IMG/VR virus record: IMGVR_UViG_3300045733_000612
Span: 1 to 24,124 of that record
DNA from: a virus
Direction: 5' to 3' (one strand)
DNA length: 24,124 nt
Below are positions 7,091 to 13,865 of the stretch, piece after piece. Within the stretch, counting starts at the first letter, position 1. Each line of letters starts with the position of its first letter. The translations under genes and the position numbers were made by a program. The notes beneath the pieces were generated by a model, which saw only the letters and a program-made list of their open reading frames with translations, was not told where the DNA came from and did not search any database.

Positions 7091-8049
7091 TGGAAAAGAT
7101 TGTCGTGTGCGTTTGCACACGGGGTCGCCCTGAACTGTTCAAGCGGTGTCTCAATAGCCTGGCGCGCGTCATCATGCCGGAAGGGTTCAATATCGAAATT
7201 CTGGTAATCGACAACAACGACGAAAAAAGCGCCGACGTCAGCAAGGCGTGTTCGGCGGTAGGCGGCGTGCTTGTCCGATATCGTTATGAGCCTGTGGCAG
7301 GCCTGGCGACAGCGCGCAACGCCGCGCTGACGACCGCTTTGGTGATGGATGCAGATTGGATTGCGTTCATTGATGACGACGAAGTTGCGGATAGGCTTTG
7401 GCTTGTTCGCTTTATGGAGGCCATCGAACGATATGCCATTGTAGGGCCATCCTGCGATTACTGCGGCAAACCTCACAATTCGCCCGTGGACGCGGTTCAT
7501 GGAACAATCCGCTACGTCTACCCCACCGCGTCGGCAAAGTGGCGTTGGCGAGCGCCGTGGGGTTCGTGGGGCAATGTCGATGGCGCGCCGTTGGACTGCG
7601 CCGGAACCGGGAATGTGATCTTCAGAGCCGCCATCGTCTGGCGGCATGGCCTACGCTTCAACCCCGCGCTTAACGCCAGTGGGGGCGAAGACACAGACTT
7701 TTTCCGTCGCTTCCACGCCCTCGGCGGACGGATAATTCTTTCCACGCTGGCCATTACGACTGAAGCGGTGACGATGGACAGGCTGACGCTGCACGGTCAT
7801 TGGCGCAAAGCCTACAGAAACGGTCACAACAAGGCGCGCGAACGGAAGCGCCCCGTGCGCCGGGCGGTCAAGCGCGGTGTGGGCGGCGCGTTGAAAATTG
7901 CGACTGCGCCGCTGCTTATCGTGGGCGGCTGGACTATCGCCATGAAGCTGGCGCTGTCGGGAATGTTGAACGTGGCCGAAGCCGCCGGAACCATCCACGC
8001 CCTATGCGGCGGCAAGTTTGACTATTATGCAAAGGTTACTGGAAAATGA
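7090..8049 (+). CDS. Family 2 glycosyltransferase (ExoM-like)
   Basis: The product is 319 residues starting at ATG 7090, which overlaps the preceding stop (TGATG). The N-terminal half is a GT-A fold: VVCVCTRGRPELFKRCLNSL (4-23), VIDNND (39-44), GLATARNAAL (71-80) and the metal/nucleotide-binding FIDDDE (Asp95-Asp97). A GGEDTDFF motif (Glu200, Asp201) supplies the usual catalytic ED pair. The C-terminus (about 265-305) is basic, then hydrophobic, and could sit on or in the membrane. It resembles succinoglycan glucosyltransferase ExoM. The enzyme would transfer a sugar from a nucleotide sugar onto a cell-envelope glycan or phage component. With two small membrane proteins upstream it may change the host surface and block other phages. 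DNA modification is possible but less likely because of the hydrophobic tail. Confidence 0.87.
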   Translation: MEKIVVCVCTRGRPELFKRCLNSLARVIMPEGFNIEILVIDNNDEKSADVSKACSAVGGVLVRYRYEPVAGLATARNAALTTALVMDADWIAFIDDDEVADRLWLVRFMEAIERYAIVGPSCDYCGKPHNSPVDAVHGTIRYVYPTASAKWRWRAPWGSWGNVDGAPLDCAGTGNVIFRAAIVWRHGLRFNPALNASGGEDTDFFRRFHALGGRIILSTLAITTEAVTMDRLTLHGHWRKAYRNGHNKARERKRPVRRAVKRGVGGALKIATAPLLIVGGWTIAMKLALSGMLNVAEAAGTIHALCGGKFDYYAKVTGK

Positions 8050-8312
8050 CGTCAAAGCAAATCCGGCTTGCTATGGTGATGTTGAGCATTGGTTACAAAC
8101 AACTCGCCAAAGATACGGGTATGTGTCGGTCAACACTTTCAATCATGGCGGAAACCGCAGGGCGTGAGCCGTCCCGCGAACCACCGAAACTTCATGAAAT
8201 CCGCAACCAGGAAGCGTTGAAGCGATATTTTGAAGAACAAGGTGTCATCTTCTTTTCCGCCAAGCACCTTTGGGCGGATGGCGTCGCCCGAGCCGACACC
8301 ACCCGTAAATGA
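8046..8312 (+). CDS. Second small HTH-like protein
   Basis: ATG 8046 overlaps the glycosyltransferase stop (ATGA). The 88-residue product has the same layout as the 1617-1856 protein. TSKQIRLAMVMLSIGYKQLAKDTGMCRSTLSIMAE matches an XRE-type helix-turn-helix more clearly than its relative, with the turn at DTGMCRSTL. A shared RYFEEQGVIFFSAK segment corresponds to RYYEARGVVFTETG in the other. It is the last + strand gene before the convergent terminator at 8322. A role in timing or repression of early genes is likely but not shown; the operator is not identified. Confidence 0.75.
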   Translation: MTSKQIRLAMVMLSIGYKQLAKDTGMCRSTLSIMAETAGREPSREPPKLHEIRNQEALKRYFEEQGVIFFSAKHLWADGVARADTTRK

Positions 8313-8321
8313 AGCGAGTGT

Positions 8322-8349
8322 GGCGCGCCTGGTGATCACTAGGCGCGCC
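8322..8349 (+). terminator. Convergent-junction palindrome, probable terminator
   Basis: GGCGCGCCT (8322-8330) and AGGCGCGCC (8341-8349) form a perfect 9-bp stem. The interval holds GTGATCAC (8332-8339), which is itself palindromic, so the whole element can fold almost end to end. TATTTCTT follows on the + strand. It lies between the last early gene and the stop of the last late gene at 8356. The U-run is modest, and almost absent on the - strand. Confidence 0.72.
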
Positions 8350-8355
8350 TATTTC

Positions 8356-9183
8356 TTACGCAGCCTGCGCCGCCGGACGGAAATTGTTACCCTGGTTCAT
8401 ATACTGCGAAACCGTCACGCGCACAGCGGCTTCATGACGGTGATGGTCGTTGTCACGCTCAGCGCGCTCGACCCGCTCTCTCAGAGAGTCAATGATGTTC
8501 TTTTCGATCAAAGCGCGTGTCCGTTCGCCATCGGCATGAACAGCGCGCTGAGTTTCACAGCAACATTCAGCCACCTGCTTGGCCAACTCAAATTTGCTGC
8601 GTTCGCCCGCCAGCTCCAGCGCATGGGCGTTCTTGGCTGCTTCGAGCTGGATCGCAGCCGTATTCTCAGCCGACTGGCGCTCTAGAGTGCAGCGGGTTAA
8701 CACACTTTCCGCTTTGGTGCGCTCGATTTCCAGGACTTGGGCAGCGGCGTCGCGAATTTGGTTCTGCCGGATTTCAGCGGAACGCGCTTCCAGCGTGCTG
8801 TGAAGCTGCATCTGGACGTCCGACAACACGCGCCGAGTTTCGGAGTTGCCGTCGCTGATGGACAGCCCAAGACGACCTTCACTCTGTGCCTGAGACAGGC
8901 GGGTGTCGCCGCCGTTGGCTTCTACGCGTACGCCGACTGCGGAAGTTCCCGTGGCCAGCCTGCTCTCGCTCTGAGATACGGCCAAACCAATATCGCCATT
9001 AATGCGATTGATGTCGGCGCGTGTCTCTGTAGCGGTAGCCTGCGCAGAACGGCCAACGTCATTCGTGGCGCCGATGGCTGCTAAATTCTGGGCTTGCGTG
9101 GCCTGGATTATATCGGCTTCGGCTTCGGCAACCTGCCGGGCCAAGCCGCTGTTATGGGCACACATTTCGCTAATTTCAGTCAT
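8356..9183 (-). CDS. Coiled-coil protein of unknown role
   Basis: The product is 275 residues, starting at the ATG complementary to 9181-9183, with a GTAGGA site 7 nt upstream. It is almost entirely helical: a variable N-terminal half with Ala/Gln/Asn/Thr heptads (RADINRIN, AVSQSESRLATG), and a longer coiled coil with LEIERTKAESVL and LEAAKNAHALELAGERSKFEL. The C-terminal part has ECCCETQ and GERTRALIEKNIIDSLRERVERAE, a 'GERTRALI' pattern that I associate with uncharacterised coiled-coil phage proteins. It ends in a short Pro/Ala tail. A structural or scaffolding role would fit, but it is last in the late operon beyond the lysis genes and may have its own weak promoter near 9223. Confidence 0.8.
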   Translation of the reverse strand: MTEISEMCAHNSGLARQVAEAEADIIQATQAQNLAAIGATNDVGRSAQATATETRADINRINGDIGLAVSQSESRLATGTSAVGVRVEANGGDTRLSQAQSEGRLGLSISDGNSETRRVLSDVQMQLHSTLEARSAEIRQNQIRDAAAQVLEIERTKAESVLTRCTLERQSAENTAAIQLEAAKNAHALELAGERSKFELAKQVAECCCETQRAVHADGERTRALIEKNIIDSLRERVERAERDNDHHRHEAAVRVTVSQYMNQGNNFRPAAQAA

Positions 9184-9265
9184 TTTATTCCTACGCCGCG
9201 TTCAAAGTTAATAATGGATTTCATTATAGAGCTGTGAACACGACGCGCTTAGATGCGGAATATAC
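9184..9265 (-). promoter_or_regulatory. Short intergenic with a possible -10 box
   Basis: This 82-nt gap lies between the RlpA-like gene and the coiled-coil gene and is AT-rich compared with its surroundings. On the - strand it contains a perfect TATAAT (complement of 9223-9228) about 40 nt before the start at 9183. No convincing -35 sits 16-18 nt upstream, so a promoter here is only possible. No hairpin terminator is visible. Confidence 0.35.
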
Positions 9266-9640
9266 TCAATGGCCACGCCTGCGCCGCTTGTGGGGCCGGT
9301 AAGCGCGCCCCTCTTGGGTAAAGCACACATGACAAACCCCGGAATGAAGCATTCCCATCTGTCGGGCTGCGCCTCTTGACAGGTCTAGAACGCGCCCCGT
9401 CCAAGCGGCGGGCCCCCGGTCGTTGATGCGCACGCGCACTTGCCTGCGACCATCTGTCACACTGAGTATTGTTCCTATGGGTAAAGTCCGATGGGCGGCT
9501 GTCAGACCATCCGGGTGAAAACGTTCACCATTGGCCGTATGATGGCCCTCATGGTAAAATGAAGCTTTACCACAGCTTTTAGCAAGGGTGGATGTAGGGA
9601 AAGCGAGAATTAAACAGAACAGTATTCTGCCAACTATCAC
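9266..9640 (-). CDS. RlpA-like double-psi beta-barrel protein, secreted
   Basis: The product is 124 residues. A signal peptide (MIVGRILFCLILAFPTSTLA, cut after residue 20) is followed by a compact RlpA domain: GKASFYHEG (24-32), TANGERF, His50 in TAAHRTLPIGT, and Asp74 in INDRGP, then RVLDLSRGAARQMG. His50 and Asp74 match the residues implicated in lytic transglycosylase activity of bacterial RlpA. It lacks the C-terminal SPOR domain of the cellular protein and ends in a basic RPHKRRRRGH tail. The start overlaps the preceding stop (ATGA). In phage context it likely cuts glycan strands in the periplasm during lysis, acting with the CHAP-like endolysin at 10713-11132. Host acquisition is possible. 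Confidence 0.85.
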   Translation of the reverse strand: MIVGRILFCLILAFPTSTLAKSCGKASFYHEGHHTANGERFHPDGLTAAHRTLPIGTILSVTDGRRQVRVRINDRGPAAWTGRVLDLSRGAARQMGMLHSGVCHVCFTQEGRAYRPHKRRRRGH

Positions 9641-9930
9641 CGTTTTTCCAATCTTCCTTCAATGCGAGCCAACGATTCCGCGACTTTACTAATATCTACG
9701 CGTATTTCGTGATGCTCACGTTCATTTTTTTCTCGTATAACCCCGTGTTCCCCACGATTTTCATGGTGAAACCCTTCCAGGACTTCGAGTTTTGTCTGAA
9801 CAACCTTTAGTTCACCTGCGTCAGCCGGTTTGTTCAGAAAACCGAACACCCTTAATACGCCGAGAGCAGAGCCCAAGGCAATAATCAATGCTGGCCAAAA
9901 CTGCGACGGTAATTCGACAATTGTAGACAT
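9637..9930 (-). CDS. One-TM coiled-coil protein, holin or spanin candidate
   Basis: The product is 97 residues. Start ATG at 9930 is chosen over 9972 because a GAGGGGA site lies about 9 nt before it and the longer form would run into the terminator stem. One hydrophobic helix (about residues 11-30, FWPALIIALGSALGVLRVFGFL) is followed by a charged coiled coil (about 40-97: KVVQTKLEVLEGFHHENRG and similar, ending EGRLEKR). That is the shape of an inner-membrane spanin or a class III holin, but no cysteine-bearing outer-membrane spanin partner is evident. Its stop overlaps the RlpA-like start by ATGA, tying it to lysis. Confidence 0.72.
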   Translation of the reverse strand: MSTIVELPSQFWPALIIALGSALGVLRVFGFLNKPADAGELKVVQTKLEVLEGFHHENRGEHGVIREKNEREHHEIRVDISKVAESLARIEGRLEKR

Positions 9931-9954
9931 GATGCAATTCCCCTCAGAACGCAG

Positions 9955-9986
9955 AAAAGGCCGCAAAGTCACCTTTGCGGCCTTTT
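9955..9986 (-). terminator. Perfect 14-bp bidirectional terminator hairpin
   Basis: AAAAGGCCGCAAAG (9955-9968) and its exact complement (9973-9986) enclose a 4-nt loop. The A-tract on one side and T-tract on the other give a U-run in either direction. It splits the late operon between the 9993-10331 gene and the membrane protein/RlpA pair, so the last three genes may be reduced in expression or need read-through. Confidence 0.85.
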
Positions 9987-9992
9987 TTAGGC

Positions 9993-10331
9993 TTAGACTA
10001 CTGGCGCAGGCTCAACCGGCGCAGGCTCAACCGGGGGCGTGTTGTCGGTCACGGCCTTGGACAGCGAAGCGGCTTCGCCTTCCAGGTCAGTCGCCAGGGC
10101 GTCAAGCTTGTCCTGAACGGCCTGCTGGGCGACTGGGTCGCTGGCGGCAATGGCGGCGGCAAGCTGGTCACGAAGGTCTTTGATCTGGACGACGAATGCC
10201 GCGACAAGCGCCAGGATGCTGGCGTCAATGGTCTTCAAGTTGGTCACGTCGCGAGCGATGCGGTCAATGGAAACGGTCATTTCTTTGAACTTTCTGTTGA
10301 TTAAGTCGATTATTGCCAGCTCGTAGTGCAT
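9993..10331 (-). CDS. Small coiled-coil phage protein
   Basis: The product is 112 residues from ATG 10331, whose first base is the last base of the preceding stop (TGATG). A GTG three bases earlier also overlaps that stop. GGAGG lies just upstream. The N-terminal 90 residues are helical with heptads (IDRIARDVTNLKTIDASILALVAAF then IKDLRDQLAAAIAASD). The end is a Pro-rich tail containing two copies of PVEPAP. It resembles short coiled-coil proteins found beside phage structural and lysis genes and in some bacteria, function unknown. It may oligomerise. A perfect terminator follows. Confidence 0.75.
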   Translation of the reverse strand: MHYELAIIDLINRKFKEMTVSIDRIARDVTNLKTIDASILALVAAFVVQIKDLRDQLAAAIAASDPVAQQAVQDKLDALATDLEGEAASLSKAVTDNTPPVEPAPVEPAPVV

Positions 10332-10702
10332 CACGCCTCCGGAACTGGCTGCGGCAAAGGGTCAGACGTGACAGGGGGCTGATAGCTCGCAATCTGGGTG
10401 AGAAGCTGTTCAATCAGGGCTTCAGTGTTGGCGTTAGATGAGCCAAGAAGCCCTAAATGGTTAATGGTGCTGAGGATGGTAAGCGCCACACCCGCCAGCG
10501 TGGTGACGGTGTGAATGGCGTCAGCGCCAAAACCGCTGGCGCCCAAACCAGCAAGAATTGCGCCGATGGCGACATTGATAAAGCTGTTCGCCGCCGCGCT
10601 GGGCGCAACGTTCACGCCAGCAGTCGGAATTGTGGCGTTGACGACTTGCGCCAACAGTCCGGGGAAAATGCCGCCCACCAGGGCGGAAACGAGTTGAAGC
10701 AT
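10331..10702 (-). CDS. Hydrophobic protein, holin candidate
   Basis: The product is 123 residues. AGGAG lies 8 nt upstream of the ATG at 10702. The first 90 residues are strongly hydrophobic: MLQLVSALVGGIFPGLLAQVV, then FINVAIGAILAGLGASGFGAD, then VTTLAGVALTILSTINHLGLLG, suggesting two or three membrane helices. A soluble tail with a Pro-rich end follows (QPPVTSDPLPQPVPEA). It lies immediately after the CHAP-like endolysin, which has no signal peptide and so needs a holin. Position and topology make this the best holin candidate in the window, although no named holin family is recognised. Confidence 0.68.
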   Translation of the reverse strand: MLQLVSALVGGIFPGLLAQVVNATIPTAGVNVAPSAAANSFINVAIGAILAGLGASGFGADAIHTVTTLAGVALTILSTINHLGLLGSSNANTEALIEQLLTQIASYQPPVTSDPLPQPVPEA

Positions 10703-10712
10703 GCCCTTACTC

Positions 10713-11132
10713 CTATTTTGGCCAACGATACCCTAAAACTCTGCTCTTTGGAAACGTTTCAGTTGAGACGGTTCCAGCCGAACCCTGGTTTCCGCCAAGG
10801 ATCGTTATTCTACTGGGTGTAGAGGAAATTATGAACCCCACGTGACCAGTTGACGCACCTGGTGAACCACGCCACAGGACTGCGACAGCGCCCAGCTTGC
10901 AAGTCGTAGCCACACCCCACTTCAGGTAAGAACGCGCCATCAGCGACCCTGACGGCTTGATACCCGCGCGCTTCAACATCGCGCCTACGAACGCCGCGCA
11001 CCAGGCCGTTGACGAGCTGTCGATTTCAGGGTGGCCAGCGTCGTTGAAAAACGCCAGGATTTTGGCGTCATCCCTACCTTCGCGGTCGCCAAATTCCTTT
11101 TTTGCCAAGTCTAACCAAGGTGTTACTGACAT
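10713..11132 (-). CDS. CHAP/NlpC-like endolysin (TIGR02594-type)
   Basis: The product is 139 residues. The pattern matches the phage TIGR02594 family of cysteine peptidases or amidases: PWLDLAKKEFGDREG at the start, the catalytic STAWCAAFVG with Cys45, ARSYLKWG, GHVGF with His97, and GGNQ with Asn115. Cys, His and polar Asn are in the usual order and spacing. There is no signal peptide, so it is cytoplasmic until a holin acts. It lies between the glycine-rich fibre-tip gene and the hydrophobic gene at 10331-10702. It would cut the peptide part of peptidoglycan, complementing the RlpA-like glycan-cutting protein. Confidence 0.87.
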   Translation of the reverse strand: MSVTPWLDLAKKEFGDREGRDDAKILAFFNDAGHPEIDSSSTAWCAAFVGAMLKRAGIKPSGSLMARSYLKWGVATTCKLGAVAVLWRGSPGASTGHVGFIISSTPSRITILGGNQGSAGTVSTETFPKSRVLGYRWPK

Positions 11133-11143
11133 TTTGCAGGCCT

Positions 11144-11887
11144 CTAAATTCCAATTAACATTGCTGACGCGTTCAGCGGGCTGTATGAGACGATAACCAG
11201 ACCTGGCGCGCCAGGTGACGGCCCTGTTCCGCCAGCGTAATCACCGCCGCCGCCGCCGCCGCCATAGGTTCCGCCCGCATGACCGCCAGATGAGCCGCCG
11301 CTGCCTGAACCGCCCCAGTTGCCCACCGCTCCGTTGTTGCCAGCCGCGCCGCGCAGCGCCGACGCAGTGTTGCCGCCGTCGCCCGTTCCGCCTTCCATGC
11401 TAGCGTACCAGTGTCCGCCTGGCCCACCCACGCCATGAGGGCCAGCCGCGCCGCCGCCGCCGCCCGCGCGCCAGTTGTTGTATCCGGTTCCACCCAGCCC
11501 GCCCGCATAGAGAGTTCCGGTTCCGCCCGCGCCGCCCGCGCCATCGTTGCCGTAGGTTCCGCCAACGCCGCCGCCACCCGTCACAGAACTGAACGTGCTT
11601 GCGCCGCCGTTGTTGCCCGCATGTGCGGCGACCGTTCCACCCGCGCCCACCGTGACGGTAATTGTATCCCCTGGCGTCAGGTTGAGGTTGTAACCGGTAG
11701 AACAACCACCGCCGCCACCGCCGCCGCCAGAACGGTCGCTGTCGCCGCCGTTGCCGCCGCCGTCGTACCAGCCAGTCCCACCCGCGCCGCCGCCGCCAAG
11801 ACACATAATCGCGTTATTGACAGGGTTCCAATCGTCCGGAACCACAAACGGCTGCGTTGCGGTGAAAATGAATTGCAAAACCGTCAT
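11144..11887 (-). CDS. Glycine-rich tail tip/adhesin protein
   Basis: The product is 247 residues from ATG 11887, overlapping the fibre gene's stop (ATGA). The start beginning MTVLQFIF is used rather than one 33 nt upstream, which would lie within the previous gene. After a short hydrophobic head (FIFTATQPFVVPDDWNPVNN) comes a Gly-dominated body with runs of GGGG, YNLNLTPGDTITVTVGAGG, many GGxGG and GxGG turns, and a close PGLVIVSYSPL. This is the 'T-x-PGD-x-TVTVGAGG ... PGLVIV.Y' pattern of glycine-rich tail proteins thought to fold as polyglycine-II sandwiches in receptor-binding tips. It follows the fibre gene directly, as phage adhesins often do. Very high GC comes from the Gly codons. 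Confidence 0.82.
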   Translation of the reverse strand: MTVLQFIFTATQPFVVPDDWNPVNNAIMCLGGGGAGGTGWYDGGGNGGDSDRSGGGGGGGGCSTGYNLNLTPGDTITVTVGAGGTVAAHAGNNGGASTFSSVTGGGGVGGTYGNDGAGGAGGTGTLYAGGLGGTGYNNWRAGGGGGAAGPHGVGGPGGHWYASMEGGTGDGGNTASALRGAAGNNGAVGNWGGSGSGGSSGGHAGGTYGGGGGGGDYAGGTGPSPGAPGLVIVSYSPLNASAMLIGI

Positions 11888-12861
11888 GACATATTCTGAG
11901 CTGTGAGATAGCCCCTCCAATTGGTTCCGCCGTCAATGGTCGTCAGGACGACGCTGTCTTTCTTGCCGCTACCACTGGTGATTGTCGGAACAATACCACC
12001 CGTCCAGACGACTGTGCCAGGCCAGGACGTAATGTTGAACGCGCCGCCGTTGTTGATTTCGATTACCAGTTTGCCAAGCGAGCCGCTTGGCGGCGCGTTG
12101 CTGACGGCCAACGTGCTGTTTGCAGCCAGCGCCAGGATGACGTGACAACCAAGATTCATGTTGATCGTTGTCGCGCCGTTGGCCGTCACAGCTTGCTTAG
12201 CGCCAGCCAGGCGCGCGTGGGGGGAATGGAATGAATAACACATCCACGCGCTGCCATCGCAGACCAGATAAATCCCGTTGTAACCGGGAGGGACAATCAC
12301 CGACGCGTTGGCGCCGTCGATAGGATCGGTTCCGTGCGGCGTTAGGGTGACGTTGTAGACGCTGGCGTCCACACGCTTGAAGAAATAGCCGGTTCCGGGC
12401 GTGATTGTGGTCACGTCAGGCAAGTTGAAAATGATAGCGCCGCCCGTAGCGTCAGCCTCATAACCATACCCAGCGTTGGCCACAAGCAACGTTACCGGGC
12501 TGGAAACGCTGGAAACCTGAGTAAACGGCAAATAGAGCCGTTCGAAGCCTGTCACGGTCGCGGGCGCTGTCGCAGACTTGGGGATGTTGTCAAAAGGCCA
12601 TGACGACACAGTTACGCCGTTGGCGTCTTTAAGCGTTTCTTTATAGTCGTAATTTGAACCGAGATAGACGGGCGTTGCCAGTCTTCCAGATGCGTCAAGC
12701 GTTATGGGGTTGGAGTTGCTTGTCACGCCAGTTTGCTCGGAATACGTGTCCTGTGGCGTTGTTGTATTGGCGACATGATAATACATCTGACCGCCAGCAA
12801 GCATTCTACCGTAGCTGTCAAAAAACTGTTCGCCCTTGCGTCTAAAAAGAACCGTTCCCAT
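11884..12861 (-). CDS. Tail fibre/spike with shared tip domain
   Basis: The product is 325 residues. The N-terminal 90 residues look like the standard virion-anchoring domain of spike proteins: QFFDSYGRMLAGGQMYYHVANTTTPQDTYSE, then ITLDASGRLATPVYLG. A middle of beta-rich repeats follows, with GTGYFFKRVDASVYNVTLTP and VPPGYNGIYLVCDGSAWMCY. The last 70 residues, from GSLGKLVIEINNGG onwards, closely match the C-terminus of the 142-residue protein at 18963-19391, so the two carry a common tip domain. No enzymatic (lyase or hydrolase) motif is evident. It should contact the host receptor together with the glycine-rich protein encoded immediately downstream. Start and stop overlap neighbours (TAATG and ATGA). 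Confidence 0.83.
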   Translation of the reverse strand: MGTVLFRRKGEQFFDSYGRMLAGGQMYYHVANTTTPQDTYSEQTGVTSNSNPITLDASGRLATPVYLGSNYDYKETLKDANGVTVSSWPFDNIPKSATAPATVTGFERLYLPFTQVSSVSSPVTLLVANAGYGYEADATGGAIIFNLPDVTTITPGTGYFFKRVDASVYNVTLTPHGTDPIDGANASVIVPPGYNGIYLVCDGSAWMCYSFHSPHARLAGAKQAVTANGATTINMNLGCHVILALAANSTLAVSNAPPSGSLGKLVIEINNGGAFNITSWPGTVVWTGGIVPTITSGSGKKDSVVLTTIDGGTNWRGYLTAQNMS

Positions 12862-13865
12862 TACGATATAACCCCGTTGCCGCGCAGAGACGCCAGCATG
12901 TTATTCTTATCACGCCCCATTGCCATAAGTCTTAACATATTTTGAGTGTTGCTGCTATCCGCCGCCGCAGGATTGGCGAACGCCGCCAGGGCGTTCTGTG
13001 GTTGAGCTGGGGTGGTCGCCTGCGGCTGCAAGGCTTGCGCCATCAGGTAAGGATTCACGCCAGGTGACGCCGCAGGGGCTGCGGCAAGAGCGCCAGTAGC
13101 AGCGCCCGCCGGGCCACCAGGGCCAACCAGCGCGGGCCCGGCGGCTGACGCCACGGCTTGCGGCGATGGCGCGGCTGCGGCCTTCTGTTCGTCAATATGC
13201 GATTTCAGGTCTTCAAACGCGCTTTCGGCTGTTGTCGTCTTGGTCGCGTCGAAGGCGTCGCTGGCGATGGGCGACGGAACCCCATCGGCGGGCGGCTGCT
13301 CTTTGGTGGTCGCCACGGGTGTAGGCGTAACGCCTGGCGGAACAGATGCAGCGTCGCCAAATTGGGCGGAATGCACCCCTTCTGGCGTCAGAAAGGCGTG
13401 TGAGTTGTCTTCCATCACCTGGTTACCATACTTGCCAGTTTTTTCGTCATAACCAGACCAATTTGCGCCACGGGGACCCCAGTTCTTGTACTTATCGGGG
13501 TTTTTACTTTCCAGATTGAGCATTGTAGAAGGCTTGGCGAGGAAATGCGTTGCGCCATTCGCCCAATCTGGCGTCAATCCGCTCATGCGTTGTTCGGCAA
13601 CGTCAGTCAGTTGTTTGAATTCTGGCTTTTTAAGGATGACGTTCAGTCGTGCTTCCTGAGAAGGTTCCATCGTAGGCTGGTAAATTTTCCCAGAAACATG
13701 TGTTCCCAAATCAACGCCTTCCTTGTCGGAGCGATTGATCATTGCGCCCAGCGCGTTCTTGGCGTCGCTGATATTTCCGGCTTCCATCAACGACATAGCC
13801 GCAGCCTTCTGAGCGGGCGTCAGTGTCTTCCAGGTTTCGTTGTTCGCGGTCCAGTTTGTCGTCAT
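12861..13865 (-). CDS. Putative virion-associated SleB-like cell-wall hydrolase
   Basis: The product is 334 residues. The first 160 residues show a pattern I link to SleB/Hydrolase_2-type glycan hydrolases in phages: Glu28 in SLMEAGN, NR at 44-45, YQPTMEPSQ, and GATHFL with His107. An acidic HAFLTPEG segment (155-162) follows. SleB enzymes use a glutamate near the N-terminus. The remaining half is disordered: Ala/Pro-rich linkers (TPVATTKEQPPADG, AAAPAASPG) and a C-terminal helix (TQNMLRLMAMGRDKN). It lies in the ejection-protein cluster, so it likely travels in the virion and opens the peptidoglycan for DNA entry. The assignment is tentative. Confidence 0.55.
   Translation of the reverse strand: MTTNWTANNETWKTLTPAQKAAAMSLMEAGNISDAKNALGAMINRSDKEGVDLGTHVSGKIYQPTMEPSQEARLNVILKKPEFKQLTDVAEQRMSGLTPDWANGATHFLAKPSTMLNLESKNPDKYKNWGPRGANWSGYDEKTGKYGNQVMEDNSHAFLTPEGVHSAQFGDAASVPPGVTPTPVATTKEQPPADGVPSPIASDAFDATKTTTAESAFEDLKSHIDEQKAAAAPSPQAVASAAGPALVGPGGPAGAATGALAAAPAASPGVNPYLMAQALQPQATTPAQPQNALAAFANPAAADSSNTQNMLRLMAMGRDKNNMLASLRGNGVIS

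Noticed and set aside
8322-8349. Attachment-site core or recombination site
   Set aside because: The paired GGCGCGCC arms look like a site, but the position between convergent genes and the hairpin fold are better explained by termination. No integrase is visible.
11411-11899. A 162-codon frame on the + strand
   Set aside because: Antisense to the glycine-rich gene. Its Ala/Arg/Thr runs simply mirror Gly codons.
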